From contig NZ_JACHBR010000001.1 of NCBI RefSeq assembly GCF_014200435.1, forward strand, positions 5,894,001-5,958,000: DNA of 64,000 nucleotides. The letters run 5' to 3'. Position 1 is the stretch's first letter. Each line of letters opens with the position of its first letter. The notes under the pieces are model-generated. The model did no database searches, was not told the origin of the DNA, and saw only the letters and a program-made list of their open reading frames with translations. The DNA is from Sphaerisporangium krabiense (GTDB lineage Bacteria; Actinomycetota; Actinomycetes; Streptosporangiales; Streptosporangiaceae). The position numbers and the translations under genes were made by a program. This document shows, one piece after another, positions 44,927 through 54,038 of the stretch.

Positions 44927-45934
44927 TCACGGCGCGGCGGCGTGGGTGGCCCGGCGGACCAGGGTCGCCGCGTGCAGCACCCGGCGCTGCCCCAGGGCCG
45001 GATCGGCCAGGCGTTCCAGCAGGAGGTCCACGGCGGTGACCGCCATCGTCCGCAGGTCCGCGGAGACGGTCGTGAGGCCGATCTGGGCGAGCGAGGCCAG
45101 GGGGATGTCGTCGAAGCCGACGACCGACACCTGGGAGGGGACGTCCACCCCGGACGACCGGGCCCGGTGGAGGGCGCCGATCGCGAGGACGTCGTTGGCG
45201 CAGAAGATCGCCGTGGGCGGCCGGGGGGCGCCCATGAGCCGGTCGAAGCCGTCGCTTCCGGTGGCCAGGTCGAACGCGCCGTGCACGACCAGGCCGGGCG
45301 ACAGGGCGACGCCGGCGGCGGCGAGGGCGTCCCGGAACGCCTCGGTGCGGGCCCGGGCCGTGCTGGTGTCCGGCGGACCGCCGATCATGCCGATGCGCCG
45401 GTGCCCGAGGCCGAGCAGCAGCTCGGCGGCGAGCGTGGCCCCCGCGCGGTTGTCCGCGACGCTCACGTCCCCCCATTTCCCCGCCTGCTCGCGGTTGACC
45501 AGCACGAACGGCACGCCACGCCGGCCGAGTTCCTCCGGCGCCGCCGAGCCGGCGCGGACCGTGGCGAGGACGGCGCCGTCCAGCGACCCGTCCAGCAGCG
45601 GCTCGCAGTCCAGCTCGCTCACGTCGTCGTCGTGGACCACCACGGCCAGGTAGCCCCGTTCGTGCAGCCGCGCGATCAGGGGGTCGAGCAGGGCGGCGTA
45701 GAACGGGTTGCCCAGCTCGCCGATCACGACCCCGATCCGGCGGGTGCGGCTGGTGGCCAGTGAGCGGGCCGTCTGCCGCGGCACGTATCCGAGCTGCCGG
45801 GCGGCCTCCCGCACCCTGCGCCGGGTGGCCTCCGAGGTCCCGCGCATGTCCCGGAGCGCACGCGAGACGGTCGCCTGCGACACGCCCGCGAGCCTGGCGA
45901 CGTCGAAACTGGTGACGGACACGCGGTCAAGCAT
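44927..45934 (-). CDS. LacI-family repressor
   Basis: 335 aa. HTH SFDVARLAGVSQATVSRALRDMRGTSEATRRRVREAARQLGYVP, hinge TARSLATSRTRRIG, then a periplasmic-binding-protein-like ligand domain (IGVVIGELGNPFY, NDVLAIGALHRA, SVVGFDDIPLASL). ATG at 45934. Divergent from the HisD-like dehydrogenase, and ATACGTAT boxes lie at both ends of the interval, so it likely controls that gene and itself. Expected ligand is the substrate of the dehydrogenase. Confidence 0.9.
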   Translation of the reverse strand: MLDRVSVTSFDVARLAGVSQATVSRALRDMRGTSEATRRRVREAARQLGYVPRQTARSLATSRTRRIGVVIGELGNPFYAALLDPLIARLHERGYLAVVVHDDDVSELDCEPLLDGSLDGAVLATVRAGSAAPEELGRRGVPFVLVNREQAGKWGDVSVADNRAGATLAAELLLGLGHRRIGMIGGPPDTSTARARTEAFRDALAAAGVALSPGLVVHGAFDLATGSDGFDRLMGAPRPPTAIFCANDVLAIGALHRARSSGVDVPSQVSVVGFDDIPLASLAQIGLTTVSADLRTMAVTAVDLLLERLADPALGQRRVLHAATLVRRATHAAAP

Positions 45935-45974
45935 ACGTATTCCAGCACTTGGCGCAGTTGACGTGTATACGTAT
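45933..45974. promoter_or_regulatory. Two ATACGTAT boxes (LacI-type operator candidates)
   Basis: Palindromic 8-mers at 45933-45940 (touching the LacI start) and 45967-45974, 34 bp apart. The second sits in a wider near-palindrome TGTATACGTATGCA. LacI-family operators have a central CG like these. The spacing could allow dimer cooperation. Confidence 0.6.
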
Positions 45975-45992
45975 GCAATCCATGCTGCCAGC

Positions 45993-47306
45993 ATGCTCTC
46001 ACCAGCGACAACACGGCTCAAGACGCCCGCCGCGCCCCAGGGCGACGCCGCCGCCGCCGACGTCACGGACATCGTGCGGGGAATCATCGAGGAGGTCCGC
46101 CGGCGCGGGGACGAGGCGGTGCGCGAGTACTCCGAGAGGTTCGACGGCTGGAGCCCCGAGGACTTCCTGCTCGGCCCGGACCAGGTCCGCGCCGTCGTCG
46201 GCGGCCTGCCCACCACCTTGATCGACGACATCGTCACCGTGCAGCGCAACGTCAGGGAGTTCGCGCTGCGCCAGCGCGAGTCCATCACCGACTTCGAGGT
46301 GGAGACGAGCCCGGGCGTCCACCTCGGCCAGCGCAACATCCCCGTCGGACGGTCCGGCGCCTACGTCCCCGGCGGCCGGTACCCGCTGGTCGCCTCCGCC
46401 CACATGACCATCGTCACGGCCAAGGTCGCCGGGGTCGGATACGTGAGCGCGTGCACCCCGCCGATCCGCGGCGAGATCCCCGCGGCCACCGTCGCCGCGA
46501 TGCACCTGGCGGGCGCGGACGAGATCCGCCTGCTAGGCGGCGTTCAGGCGGTCGCGGCCCTGGCGCTCGGCACCGAGAGCATCCCCAAGGTGGACCTGAT
46601 CGCCGGGCCGGGCAACGCCTACGTCGCGGAGGCCAAGCGCCGGCTCTACGGCACGGTGGGCATCGACCTGTTCGCCGGGCCGACCGAGATCCTCGTCGTC
46701 GCCGACGAGCACGCCGACCCGTTCGTCGTCGCCGTCGACCTGCTCAGCCAGGCCGAGCACGGCCCCGACTCGCCGGCCATCCTCATCACGACCTCGGCCG
46801 GCGTCGCCGAGCGGACGATGCGGTGGATCGACGACCTGCTGCCCACCATGCCCACCCGGGACCTGGCCGGCCCGGCCTGGCGTGACCACGGGCAGGTCAT
46901 CGTGGTGGACGGCTCCGTCGACGCGGCGCTCGCGCTGGCCGACACCTTCGCCGCCGAGCACGTGGAGATCCTCACCGAGAACCCCCGGCGCGCGCTCGAG
47001 GTGATGACGAACTATGGGGCGCTGTTCCTCGGCGCCGGCACGTGCGTCTCCTACGGCGACAAGGTGATCGGCACCAACCACACGCTCCCCACCCGGGGCG
47101 CCGCCCGCCACACCGGCGGCCTATGGGTCGGCAAGTACCTCAAGACGGTGACCTATCAGGAGGTGACCGACCCAGCGGCCAGCGCCCACCTCGGCGAACT
47201 CTGCGCCCGAGCCTCCCGCGTCGAGCAGTTCGAAGGCCACGCCCGCAGCGCCGACATCCGCCACCTCGGCCAGAACGTCCCCTGGCTCCCCCCGGCCTCC
47301 CTCTGA
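45993..47306 (+). CDS. HisD-family dehydrogenase, HpsN-like (catabolic)
   Basis: 437 aa, zinc- and NAD-dependent alcohol dehydrogenase of the histidinol dehydrogenase fold. YVPGGRYPLVASAHM replaces the YVPGGxAxYPSSVLM of biosynthetic HisD; VDLIAGPGNAYVAEAKRRLYG, FAGPTEIL and SQAEHGPDSPA are kept. The former is characteristic of the HpsN sulfopropanediol-dehydrogenase branch. It is alone, next to a LacI repressor, not among his genes, so a catabolic role is inferred; the substrate could be a sulfonated or other diol. ATG at 45993. Confidence 0.85.
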   Translation: MLSPATTRLKTPAAPQGDAAAADVTDIVRGIIEEVRRRGDEAVREYSERFDGWSPEDFLLGPDQVRAVVGGLPTTLIDDIVTVQRNVREFALRQRESITDFEVETSPGVHLGQRNIPVGRSGAYVPGGRYPLVASAHMTIVTAKVAGVGYVSACTPPIRGEIPAATVAAMHLAGADEIRLLGGVQAVAALALGTESIPKVDLIAGPGNAYVAEAKRRLYGTVGIDLFAGPTEILVVADEHADPFVVAVDLLSQAEHGPDSPAILITTSAGVAERTMRWIDDLLPTMPTRDLAGPAWRDHGQVIVVDGSVDAALALADTFAAEHVEILTENPRRALEVMTNYGALFLGAGTCVSYGDKVIGTNHTLPTRGAARHTGGLWVGKYLKTVTYQEVTDPAASAHLGELCARASRVEQFEGHARSADIRHLGQNVPWLPPASL

Positions 47307-47313
47307 TGACCGG

Positions 47314-47736
47314 CTAGACGGCGCCGGACAGTCTGGCGAAATGCTGGACCACGGCGTGTGCGCCGGCGGCGACCTCCTCGGCCAAAGCGTGGCGGCGGGG
47401 GTCCGCCGGGTGATTCATGATCCACACCATGGAGATCTGGAGGATCGGGCCGGTCTCGCTCGGGCGGAGGAGGATGGCGTCGCCGCCGTTGAGACGTTCG
47501 GGCCGCCGGCCCTGCCACAGTCGATACCAGTGACCACGCTTGTCGTCGAACGCCAGGTGTCTGTCCCCTTGCGGATTGAGCAGCGTGAAGCCGAAGGGGG
47601 AGTCGTGAGGGCCAGGTGTCCAGGCTCTTCCCGCATCTTCATGAACTGTCCTAACTGCATGGGTGAGAGTCTTGTCCGCATGGCCGGATGGTGTAGCGGG
47701 TTGATCGAATCGTTGTATTCCCTGACATATGGCCAA
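47314..47736 (-). CDS. Hypothetical protein, start uncertain
   Basis: 140 aa from TTG, the most upstream codon available. The well-composed part is about residue 30 on: SPFGFTLLNPQGDRHLAFDDKRGHWYRLWQGRRPERLNGGDAI, ISMVWIMNHPADPRRHALAEEVAAGAHAVVQH. No family recognised. Only 5 bp past the HisD-like stop (convergent). A second frame (47415-47891) reads well up to about 47600 and could be the true N-terminus joined by a frameshift. The region 47620-47930 is unusually AT-rich for this window. Confidence 0.45.
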   Translation of the reverse strand: MAICQGIQRFDQPATPSGHADKTLTHAVRTVHEDAGRAWTPGPHDSPFGFTLLNPQGDRHLAFDDKRGHWYRLWQGRRPERLNGGDAILLRPSETGPILQISMVWIMNHPADPRRHALAEEVAAGAHAVVQHFARLSGAV

Positions 47737-47934
47737 TCGGCATAGACCGATCGAGAGAAAAGGCTGGCGGCCGACCGGAAGCCAGGATTAGCCTGAGCAC
47801 ACAATCCCATATGCTGATTATTCGGCCGATCTTTTACCTGCAAACGGCGGCATAGTCTGACATCGTCTGCATACATCCTGATTTCGGACATTTGCCGCGA
47901 AGTAGCGTCCAGTTCCGGCTGTCAGGGGAAAACC

Positions 47935-50616
47935 ATGCCGACTCCCGCCTCCGCCCCCATTCCCGCCGCGGGCCCGCCGAATCCGCCGCCGCCCTCGCCT
48001 CCCACCGCGCCCGTCCTGGACAACTCGGCGCGGGAGATCCTGAAGGGCACGCTCGTGCCGGTGCAGGTCACGGTGGCGGCCGGCGAGCCGGGCGGTGGCA
48101 TCGCCAAATCCGGCGCCATCCGACAACTGGCCCTGAACCCCGGCGAGACCGCGGAGGTCCGCGACCGGCTGCGGGACGCGGCGGCGCGGGCCGGCTCCGA
48201 CGCGGCCGGCGTCTCCGAGGCGACGTTCGAGCTGCTCCAGGCGTTCGAGGAGCCGGCCGTCCCCGCCCTGCGCCCGAGCCTCGCCGCGATCTCGCGCGTG
48301 CCCGCCGGTGAGCTGACGGCGTTCGCCGAAACCCTGCTCGGCCGGCGCGCCGAACGGCTGAAGGCGACGGACGCGGCGCGCGAACCGGAGGCGAGCGGCC
48401 GTGCCGCGCAGGCGGTCAACACCGCGGCGGTCGCGCTGCGCGGGCTGCTCGCCGTGACCGCGCCGCCGGTCGGCATGCTCAACCTGGAACGCATCGAGAT
48501 GGTCCCGGTGGGAATCCAGCGCGGCGAGCTCGTGGCGACCATCCCGCTGGCCCCCGGCGAGGAGACCGCGGTCACGCACACCGAGTGGTCGGTCACGTCC
48601 CGGGAGTTCACGACCATCGTCACCGACTCGCTGGAGGAGGTCAGCGAGACGGGCGTCACCGACAACACCGACCTGGCGCAGTCGACGTCGTCGCAGAGCC
48701 AGCACTCCAACCAGTTCAACATCACCGGAACGGTGCAGGGCGGCATCCCCATCATCTCCGGCTCCAGCACCACCGGCTTCACCGCCCAGGGGTCGGAGTC
48801 GGCGTCCGCGAGCGAGAGCGTCAAGCACGCCCGGACGACCACCCAGAAGGCCGCGTCCCGGTCGCGGCGGGAACACAAGGTCACCATCTCGACGAAGACC
48901 GAGACGGGCGCGTCCGAGACCTCGACCCGCATGCTGCGCAACCCGGGCAAGGACCCCATCCGGGTCGACTACTTCAGCCTGATGCGCAAGTGGCGCGTCC
49001 GGCTGTACCGCTACGGGCTGCGTCTCACCTACGACATCACGGTGCCGGAGCCGGGCGCGGCCATGCGGCGCGCGTACGCCGAGCTGGAACGGCTGCGCGC
49101 CCAGCAAGGGCCGTTCGAGTTCGACGTGAAGTACTCCGACATCACGACCGACAAGGTCGACCAGAACGGCAGGCCGGACCCGGGCGGGGTGCCCAAGTAC
49201 CGGTGGCTCGCCGACCGGCACGGCGTGGCGGTCCGGCCGTACCCGGAGGAGCCGACGCCGCTGACCGTCAGCGCGCACGTCAGCACGGGCGGCGGCTGGT
49301 ACTTCCTGGACCTGGAGTTCGAGGTGCCCGGGGGGACGCGCGTCCGCGAGATGCGGCTGGACGCGCAGATCGGCAAGGACGATTCGGACGACAGGATGAA
49401 CTTCGACGTCATCGGCGCCCACGCCGAGCCGGGGTGGGGCGGCCTGAGCGGGCCGCTGATCATCCGCGACCACAAGATCATGTCGGTCGGGTCCGGCGTG
49501 CCGTACATGGCCGGCTTCACCGGCCGACACAAGGTCACCTTCTTCTTCCACCACTCCGAGCAGGTGTTCGCCGGGCTGACCGTGCTGCGCGAGCTGACCC
49601 CCGAGGCCGTCGAGCAGTGGCGTACCGACGTCTGGAACACCCTGTACACCGCCGCCCAGACCAGGTACTTCGCCCAGCAGCAGGAGATCGCCGCCCGCAT
49701 CGCCGCCATCGAGGAGCGGCTGGAGAGCGTCGACACGCTGACCCTGCGGCGCGAGGAGAACGACGAGCTGATGAAGTGCGTGCTGCGCTTCGTCCTCGGC
49801 CCCGACTTCGACTTCATGCCGGACGACGTGCTGGCCGCGTTCACCGCCGCCGGGGTCGATCTGCAGCACGGCATCGGCTTCGACGGGCCGGGCCTGGACC
49901 TGAGCCCTCAGCAGTGGTCGGTGCTGCGGCGGCACGAGGACGTCATCCGGTTCCTCAACCAGGCCATCGAGTGGGAGAACGTGGTCACGTTCCTGTACTC
50001 CTACTTCTGGGACGTCCCCCCGAGCTGGGACTTCGTCCGCCGGCTCCGGCACCCCGACCCGAGCCGGCAGGCGTTCCTGCGCGCCGGCAGCGCCCGCATC
50101 GTGCTCACCGTGCGCAAGGGCTGGGAGGAGCGGTGGATGCGCTTCGCCGAGGGCGGCGCGGTGGACGCGCAGATCCCGGCCCCCTACCTGTCGATCGCCA
50201 AGGAGATCGCCGCGTACGACGACCGCAACTATCCGGGCATCCCGCCCGCGAATCCGGGCCGGGCGGCCGTCCGCCTCCAGGACGCCGTCTTCACCACCTG
50301 TTCTGCGGACATCGCGCCGAGCCCCAACCCGGTGACGATCAAGGTCGAGAGCAGCGACGGCTTCGTCGTCGGGCTGCCGGTGGTCATCGACGTGGAGGAC
50401 GACCGGCGCCTGCAGGAGGCGCAGACGGTGACCGCGATCCCCGACGCGACGCGCATCACGGTCGCCCGGATCACCGTCGCGCACCGCGGCACCCAGTCCC
50501 CGGTGCCGATCCTGCAGCCGGGGGAGAAGGGCGCGCTCATCGCGGAGTGGGGCGACTACACCCCGTCCTCGGGAACGGACATCGCCATGACGTCCAACCT
50601 CACGACGATCTCCTAG
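47935..50616 (+). CDS. Large protein of unknown function, multi-domain
   Basis: 893 aa, no signal peptide. Pro-rich N-terminus (2-26). A helical region follows. Ser/Thr/Gln-rich segment at 225-330 (QSTSSQSQHSNQF, then SESASASESV). Next is a beta-rich part with KWRVRLYRYGLRLTYDITVPEPG. A short coiled coil lies near 580-605 (EIAARIAAIEERLES), then IEWENVVTFLYSYFWDVPPSWDF. The C-terminal 110 residues look like a beta-sandwich (VESSDGFVVGLPVVIDVEDD, VTAIPDATRITV), as on surface or tail proteins. AGGGGA precedes ATG. 16 bp before the next gene, so co-transcribed. No family identified. Confidence 0.75.
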   Translation: MPTPASAPIPAAGPPNPPPPSPPTAPVLDNSAREILKGTLVPVQVTVAAGEPGGGIAKSGAIRQLALNPGETAEVRDRLRDAAARAGSDAAGVSEATFELLQAFEEPAVPALRPSLAAISRVPAGELTAFAETLLGRRAERLKATDAAREPEASGRAAQAVNTAAVALRGLLAVTAPPVGMLNLERIEMVPVGIQRGELVATIPLAPGEETAVTHTEWSVTSREFTTIVTDSLEEVSETGVTDNTDLAQSTSSQSQHSNQFNITGTVQGGIPIISGSSTTGFTAQGSESASASESVKHARTTTQKAASRSRREHKVTISTKTETGASETSTRMLRNPGKDPIRVDYFSLMRKWRVRLYRYGLRLTYDITVPEPGAAMRRAYAELERLRAQQGPFEFDVKYSDITTDKVDQNGRPDPGGVPKYRWLADRHGVAVRPYPEEPTPLTVSAHVSTGGGWYFLDLEFEVPGGTRVREMRLDAQIGKDDSDDRMNFDVIGAHAEPGWGGLSGPLIIRDHKIMSVGSGVPYMAGFTGRHKVTFFFHHSEQVFAGLTVLRELTPEAVEQWRTDVWNTLYTAAQTRYFAQQQEIAARIAAIEERLESVDTLTLRREENDELMKCVLRFVLGPDFDFMPDDVLAAFTAAGVDLQHGIGFDGPGLDLSPQQWSVLRRHEDVIRFLNQAIEWENVVTFLYSYFWDVPPSWDFVRRLRHPDPSRQAFLRAGSARIVLTVRKGWEERWMRFAEGGAVDAQIPAPYLSIAKEIAAYDDRNYPGIPPANPGRAAVRLQDAVFTTCSADIAPSPNPVTIKVESSDGFVVGLPVVIDVEDDRRLQEAQTVTAIPDATRITVARITVAHRGTQSPVPILQPGEKGALIAEWGDYTPSSGTDIAMTSNLTTIS

Positions 50617-50632
50617 ACGGCGCCCGACGACG

Positions 50633-51910
50633 ATGACGATGAGGGACGTCGGCGCGGAGGTCCTGGGGCTCCAGCCGCTGCCGCTCTTCCGGCGCGGCCC
50701 CGCCGCGGAGGTGGAAACGGATCCCGGCGCGCTGCTGCCCGGCGGTGGCCTGCGCAAGTTCGCCTGGAAGGTGCTCGACAAGGCGGCGGCCGACGGGATC
50801 GCCTACCACGAGGCCGCCTACGGCCCGGGCCACGGGAAGGACGCCGCGGGGCGCGCGTTCGCGCTGGAACGCGACTCCGGCACGACACGGCTGTTCTTCG
50901 TCTGGCTGCCGGGCGCGCTGGCGGGCCGGCTGAGCCGCGGCGCGCTGACCGCGCCGCTGAACTTCCACGTCCTGTTCCACCCGCCCACGTACGAGACCGA
51001 GTACACCGGCTCACGGCCCTACTGGCGGGGCAGGCTGCGCGCGGACGGGGTGCCGTACTACGTGAAGCTGGGCATCCGGTACCTCTGCAACGACTTCAAA
51101 GGCGTGGCCCACCACGTCATGGCCGTCACCGAGCGCGACCCGAACCTCGCCTACGTCGTCCCGGTCGCCGACGTGGCCGGGAACTTCGCCGACCTGCTCA
51201 CCCCGGCCGGCATGCTGGGCGCCCTCGGCGACGTCTACCGTGCCCTGACGACGTCGCTGAAGGGCCCGGCCCAGTTCGACCGGATCGGCGCCGTGATGCT
51301 CTCCGCGTACAGCCGCAGCGGCGACCGGCTGGTCCAGCTCATGCGCCAGGTCGGCCGCACCCCGTTCTTCACCGAGCACCTCACCCAGTGGAACGGGTTC
51401 GACATCAACCTCGGCGACAACGACGCCCAGCGGCTGCCCGAACTGGCCCGGCTCTGGACGGCCACGCGCCAGTGGGCCCAGCTCAACCGCAGGGCCCGCG
51501 CCTACCTGTACACCTCCTATCGCAGCCACTACAACCAGTGCCTGGCCGACCCCGAGCCCGGCGGCCGCGGGTGGACCGATCGCGCCGACCTCGACCTGGA
51601 GGACGTCTCCTGGTCGGACGGCCCCGCCCAGAAGGTCCGCGGCCAGGCGCGGGGCGTCGCCTCGGAGGCGTACGGATCGGACGCGCGGTTCGGCCTGGTC
51701 TGCCTGCCGGTGTCCTTCTTCCGCTTCTACCTCCAGAACCATGACCAGAACGGCAACGTGGTCATCGTCGGCAACCAGCAACGCGGCTGGCACGACGGCG
51801 ACTACGACATCGGCCGCGCCCACGGCCACGGCCTGTTCCTCCGCGGAATGATGTCCCACGCCCTGGCCCACGCCGACCCGCTCTTCTTCACCCCCAAAGC
51901 CACGCGGTGA
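50633..51910 (+). CDS. Protein of unknown function, alpha/beta-hydrolase-like features
   Basis: 425 aa. No signal peptide. A strand-turn-helix GAVMLSAYSRSGDRLVQLM near 220 has the shape of a nucleophile elbow (small-x-Ser-x-small), and TRLFFVWLPGAL plus NFHVLFHPPTYE look like core strands. The C-terminal HDGDYDIGRAHGHGLFLRGMMSHAL has His candidates. A hydrolase role is only a guess. It pairs with the 893-aa gene (16 bp apart). Alternative ATG at 50639. Confidence 0.7.
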   Translation: MTMRDVGAEVLGLQPLPLFRRGPAAEVETDPGALLPGGGLRKFAWKVLDKAAADGIAYHEAAYGPGHGKDAAGRAFALERDSGTTRLFFVWLPGALAGRLSRGALTAPLNFHVLFHPPTYETEYTGSRPYWRGRLRADGVPYYVKLGIRYLCNDFKGVAHHVMAVTERDPNLAYVVPVADVAGNFADLLTPAGMLGALGDVYRALTTSLKGPAQFDRIGAVMLSAYSRSGDRLVQLMRQVGRTPFFTEHLTQWNGFDINLGDNDAQRLPELARLWTATRQWAQLNRRARAYLYTSYRSHYNQCLADPEPGGRGWTDRADLDLEDVSWSDGPAQKVRGQARGVASEAYGSDARFGLVCLPVSFFRFYLQNHDQNGNVVIVGNQQRGWHDGDYDIGRAHGHGLFLRGMMSHALAHADPLFFTPKATR

Positions 51911-52009
51911 CCCCGCGCCCGGCGTGGAGCCGGCCCCGGGGCGGATCGCCCCTGGGCCGGCTGATCCTCACCTACACGCCGACAAGAGATGCCACCGGTC
52001 GTACGCCCA

Positions 52010-53683
52010 TCAGGCGCGGATGAAGCCGTTCACGACCAGCGGCAGCGAGGCGTCCAGGCCGGCGATGTTCAGCACGCCGTCGTCGCGGGGGTCGCCGATC
52101 GAGTGGCCGGTGGCGGTCATGGACGCCACGATCACCCGGGCGGCCGCGCTCACCGAGTGCCGGTAGGCGGTGAGCGCCTGTGAGGCGTGGGCGCGGCCGG
52201 CCCAGGTCTCGTTGTCGGTGAAGAGCACGACCCCGTCGACCTCGAGGTGCTCGTCTAGGGCCCAGCTGAAGGGGAGCGACAGGTCGGTGCCGCCGCCGGA
52301 GGGCTCCCAGCGTGCGATCTCGCGCAGGTTGGTGCGCGGGGTGATCTTCGAGGTGTGGACGCGGGTGTCGACCTCGATCACGTGGACGTTCCCGTTCTCG
52401 ATCCGCGCGAGCATGACGGCCATGGCGCAGCCGGCCTCGTAGGCACTGGCGATCACGGATCCGCCCACGACGATCTGCCCGCCGCCCCAGCGGCCGCTCA
52501 TGGAACCGGAGGAGTCGACGGCCACCAGGAGGCGCTTGCCGGACGGCTCGACGGTGCCGAAGGCGAGCTCGTAGGTCTGCTCCAGGGCGTCGAGGACCGC
52601 CGGGACCGGCTTCCAGGTGTGCGCGTCGGCGCGCGGGTTCGGCCGGGAACGCCCGGACGCGTAGACGCGCATGGCCAGCCAGGCGTCCATCGGATGGATC
52701 CGCGCCCGGCGAACGGCGTCCGCGTCCGTGAGCCGCGCGACCGCGCGCCGGGTGGCGTCGCCCATGGGCTTGAGCGTGCCGATGCGGGTCATACGGGCCA
52801 GGTTGCGGATGAGCGCGGTCATGCCGACCGTGTCCACCAGGGCGTCCCACACGCCCGGCTCGCGCAGCATCGCATCCGGCAGGAACTCCCACGGCACCCG
52901 GGCCTCGGTCACCACGCGCACCGCCTGCTCCGCCGAGGTGACGGCCTTGGCGGTGAGGAATCGGTCGACGGCCGGCAACTCATCGCGGGCCTCGTCGTCG
53001 GTGACGTTCCCGGCGATCCAGCCGAACAGCGCCTTCCGCTGCTCTGTGTCAGCGACCGGGTGGGCGATGCGCAGCACGTCACGCACGTCGAACGCCTCGC
53101 CCTGCGGCGTCCTTCGCTGCCGGGCCTTGCAGACTCGGAACGCCACGTCGTCCGCGCCGCCCTCCAGGAACCACGAGCCGAGCGCCGTGCGCAGGCTGCG
53201 GCCCACCACGGGGGCGGTGCCGCGGCCGGTGGCCTTGCCGCCGAGGTTCTTGTAGTAGCCGAAGAACGCCGCCAGGTGGTCGGTGGTGCGGGCGACCTTG
53301 GGCAGCGCGAGCTTGGCGGCCTGGCGGGTGTCGGCGTCACCCTTGGCGTAGGCGGCGGCGAGCGCGAACAGCGCCGGGCGGTTCTTCGGCGCGCGCGGCG
53401 GGCGCGCGGTGGAGATGTCGGTCAGCGCCCGGACGACGCGGGGGCCGTCCTCGGCGATGGCCTGGAACAACACGCCGGCGTTGTCGGCGGTGAGCCTGCC
53501 CTCGCCGACGTAGTAGGTGCCGCCCGTGGTGCCCAGGATCAGGAAGTCCTCCAGACGCGTCCACAGATCCTTCGCGAACACGTATCCGTCGGCGGCGTTA
53601 CGGACCTGGTCGGCCCGGCCGGGGATGCGCCGCGTCTGCGGGGTGGCGTGGGAGGTGACCGCTGCGAGAGGGTCACGCGACAT
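52010..53683 (-). CDS. rsr: Rsr, bacterial Ro60 (TROVE-vWA) protein
   Basis: 557 aa. HEAT-like TROVE ring (1-360; IPGRADQVRNAADGYVFAKDL, LEDFLILGTTGGTYYVGE at the start) and a C-terminal von Willebrand A domain with a full MIDAS: VAVDSSGSMSG, GGGTDLSL and LFTDNE. Ro60/Rsr binds Y RNAs at the outer surface and ends of misfolded RNAs in the central hole; in Deinococcus and Salmonella it works with PNPase or RNase in RNA decay and stress. ATG at 53683, GGAG 8 bp upstream. Four Y-RNA-like units lie just upstream on the same strand. Confidence 0.93.
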   Translation of the reverse strand: MSRDPLAAVTSHATPQTRRIPGRADQVRNAADGYVFAKDLWTRLEDFLILGTTGGTYYVGEGRLTADNAGVLFQAIAEDGPRVVRALTDISTARPPRAPKNRPALFALAAAYAKGDADTRQAAKLALPKVARTTDHLAAFFGYYKNLGGKATGRGTAPVVGRSLRTALGSWFLEGGADDVAFRVCKARQRRTPQGEAFDVRDVLRIAHPVADTEQRKALFGWIAGNVTDDEARDELPAVDRFLTAKAVTSAEQAVRVVTEARVPWEFLPDAMLREPGVWDALVDTVGMTALIRNLARMTRIGTLKPMGDATRRAVARLTDADAVRRARIHPMDAWLAMRVYASGRSRPNPRADAHTWKPVPAVLDALEQTYELAFGTVEPSGKRLLVAVDSSGSMSGRWGGGQIVVGGSVIASAYEAGCAMAVMLARIENGNVHVIEVDTRVHTSKITPRTNLREIARWEPSGGGTDLSLPFSWALDEHLEVDGVVLFTDNETWAGRAHASQALTAYRHSVSAAARVIVASMTATGHSIGDPRDDGVLNIAGLDASLPLVVNGFIRA

Positions 53684-53765
53684 GACGGCCTCCGTATGGT
53701 TCGACCCGCCGGAGCGGCGGATGTAAGGGGGCGGGGGAGCGGATGTGGTGGTGCCTGCCGGTGTT

Positions 53766-53870
53766 GAGCCGGTGTCCTGGACCGCTGGACGACGTCCCGC
53801 GCCGTGCGGGGCGGCAGGATTCGAACCCGCGTTGCCGGCGCCGGATGACCGGCTCGACTTCGACCCGCTC
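53766..53870 (-). ncRNA. Y RNA-like unit 4 with permuted tRNA module
   Basis: 5' part: CGGGTCGAAG (53867-53858) and CGGTCATC (53851-53844). Then a T-arm GCGGG-TTCGAAT-CCTGC (53830-53814), an acceptor-like hairpin (53813-53793; 7 of 8 pairs, loop ACGGC) and a D-arm GTCC-N9-GGAC with GG in the loop (53790-53774). Ends are closed by GAGC/GCTC. The order T-arm, acceptor helix, D-arm is that of a tRNA cut open at the anticodon. It lies 82 nt before the rsr start. Confidence 0.72.
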
Positions 53871-53907
53871 TCCCCATGGCGGTGGCCGGCTCTATGGGCG
53901 GCACGGA

Positions 53908-54010
53908 GGTGCCGTATCGACCGGTTTCGTTACGGGCCGCGGACGGCCCGGCAGGATTCGAACCCGCACCCACCATGAGTGATGACCGACCAGCCTCGAC
54001 CCGTACCACC
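53908..54010 (-). ncRNA. Y RNA-like unit 3, T-arm and acceptor helix
   Basis: CGGGTCGAGG (54003-53994) and CGGTCATC (53988-53981), then T-arm GCGGG-TTCGAAT-CCTGC (53967-53951) and a perfect 7-bp acceptor-like stem CGGGCCG/CGGCCCG with TCCG loop (53950-53933). No clear D-arm follows. Ends may pair GGTGGTA with TAC..CACC. A hairpin CGGCAC-CTCC-GTGCCG (53914-53899) at the 3' edge could terminate it. Confidence 0.62.
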
Positions 54011-54038
54011 GACAGGACCGACGAACGATCAGGTCGGG

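Noticed and set aside
45993-47306. Biosynthetic histidinol dehydrogenase (hisD)
   Set aside because: The PGGRYPLVASAHM segment and the isolated LacI context fit the HpsN branch; no other his genes in the window.
47818-50781. 987-codon minus frame opposite the 893-aa gene
   Set aside because: Shadow; composition of antisense GC-rich codons and no motif.
47935-51910. 893-aa/425-aa pair as part of a phage-tail-like injection system
   Set aside because: The C-terminal beta domain is suggestive, but no sheath, tube, baseplate or AAA ATPase gene is near.
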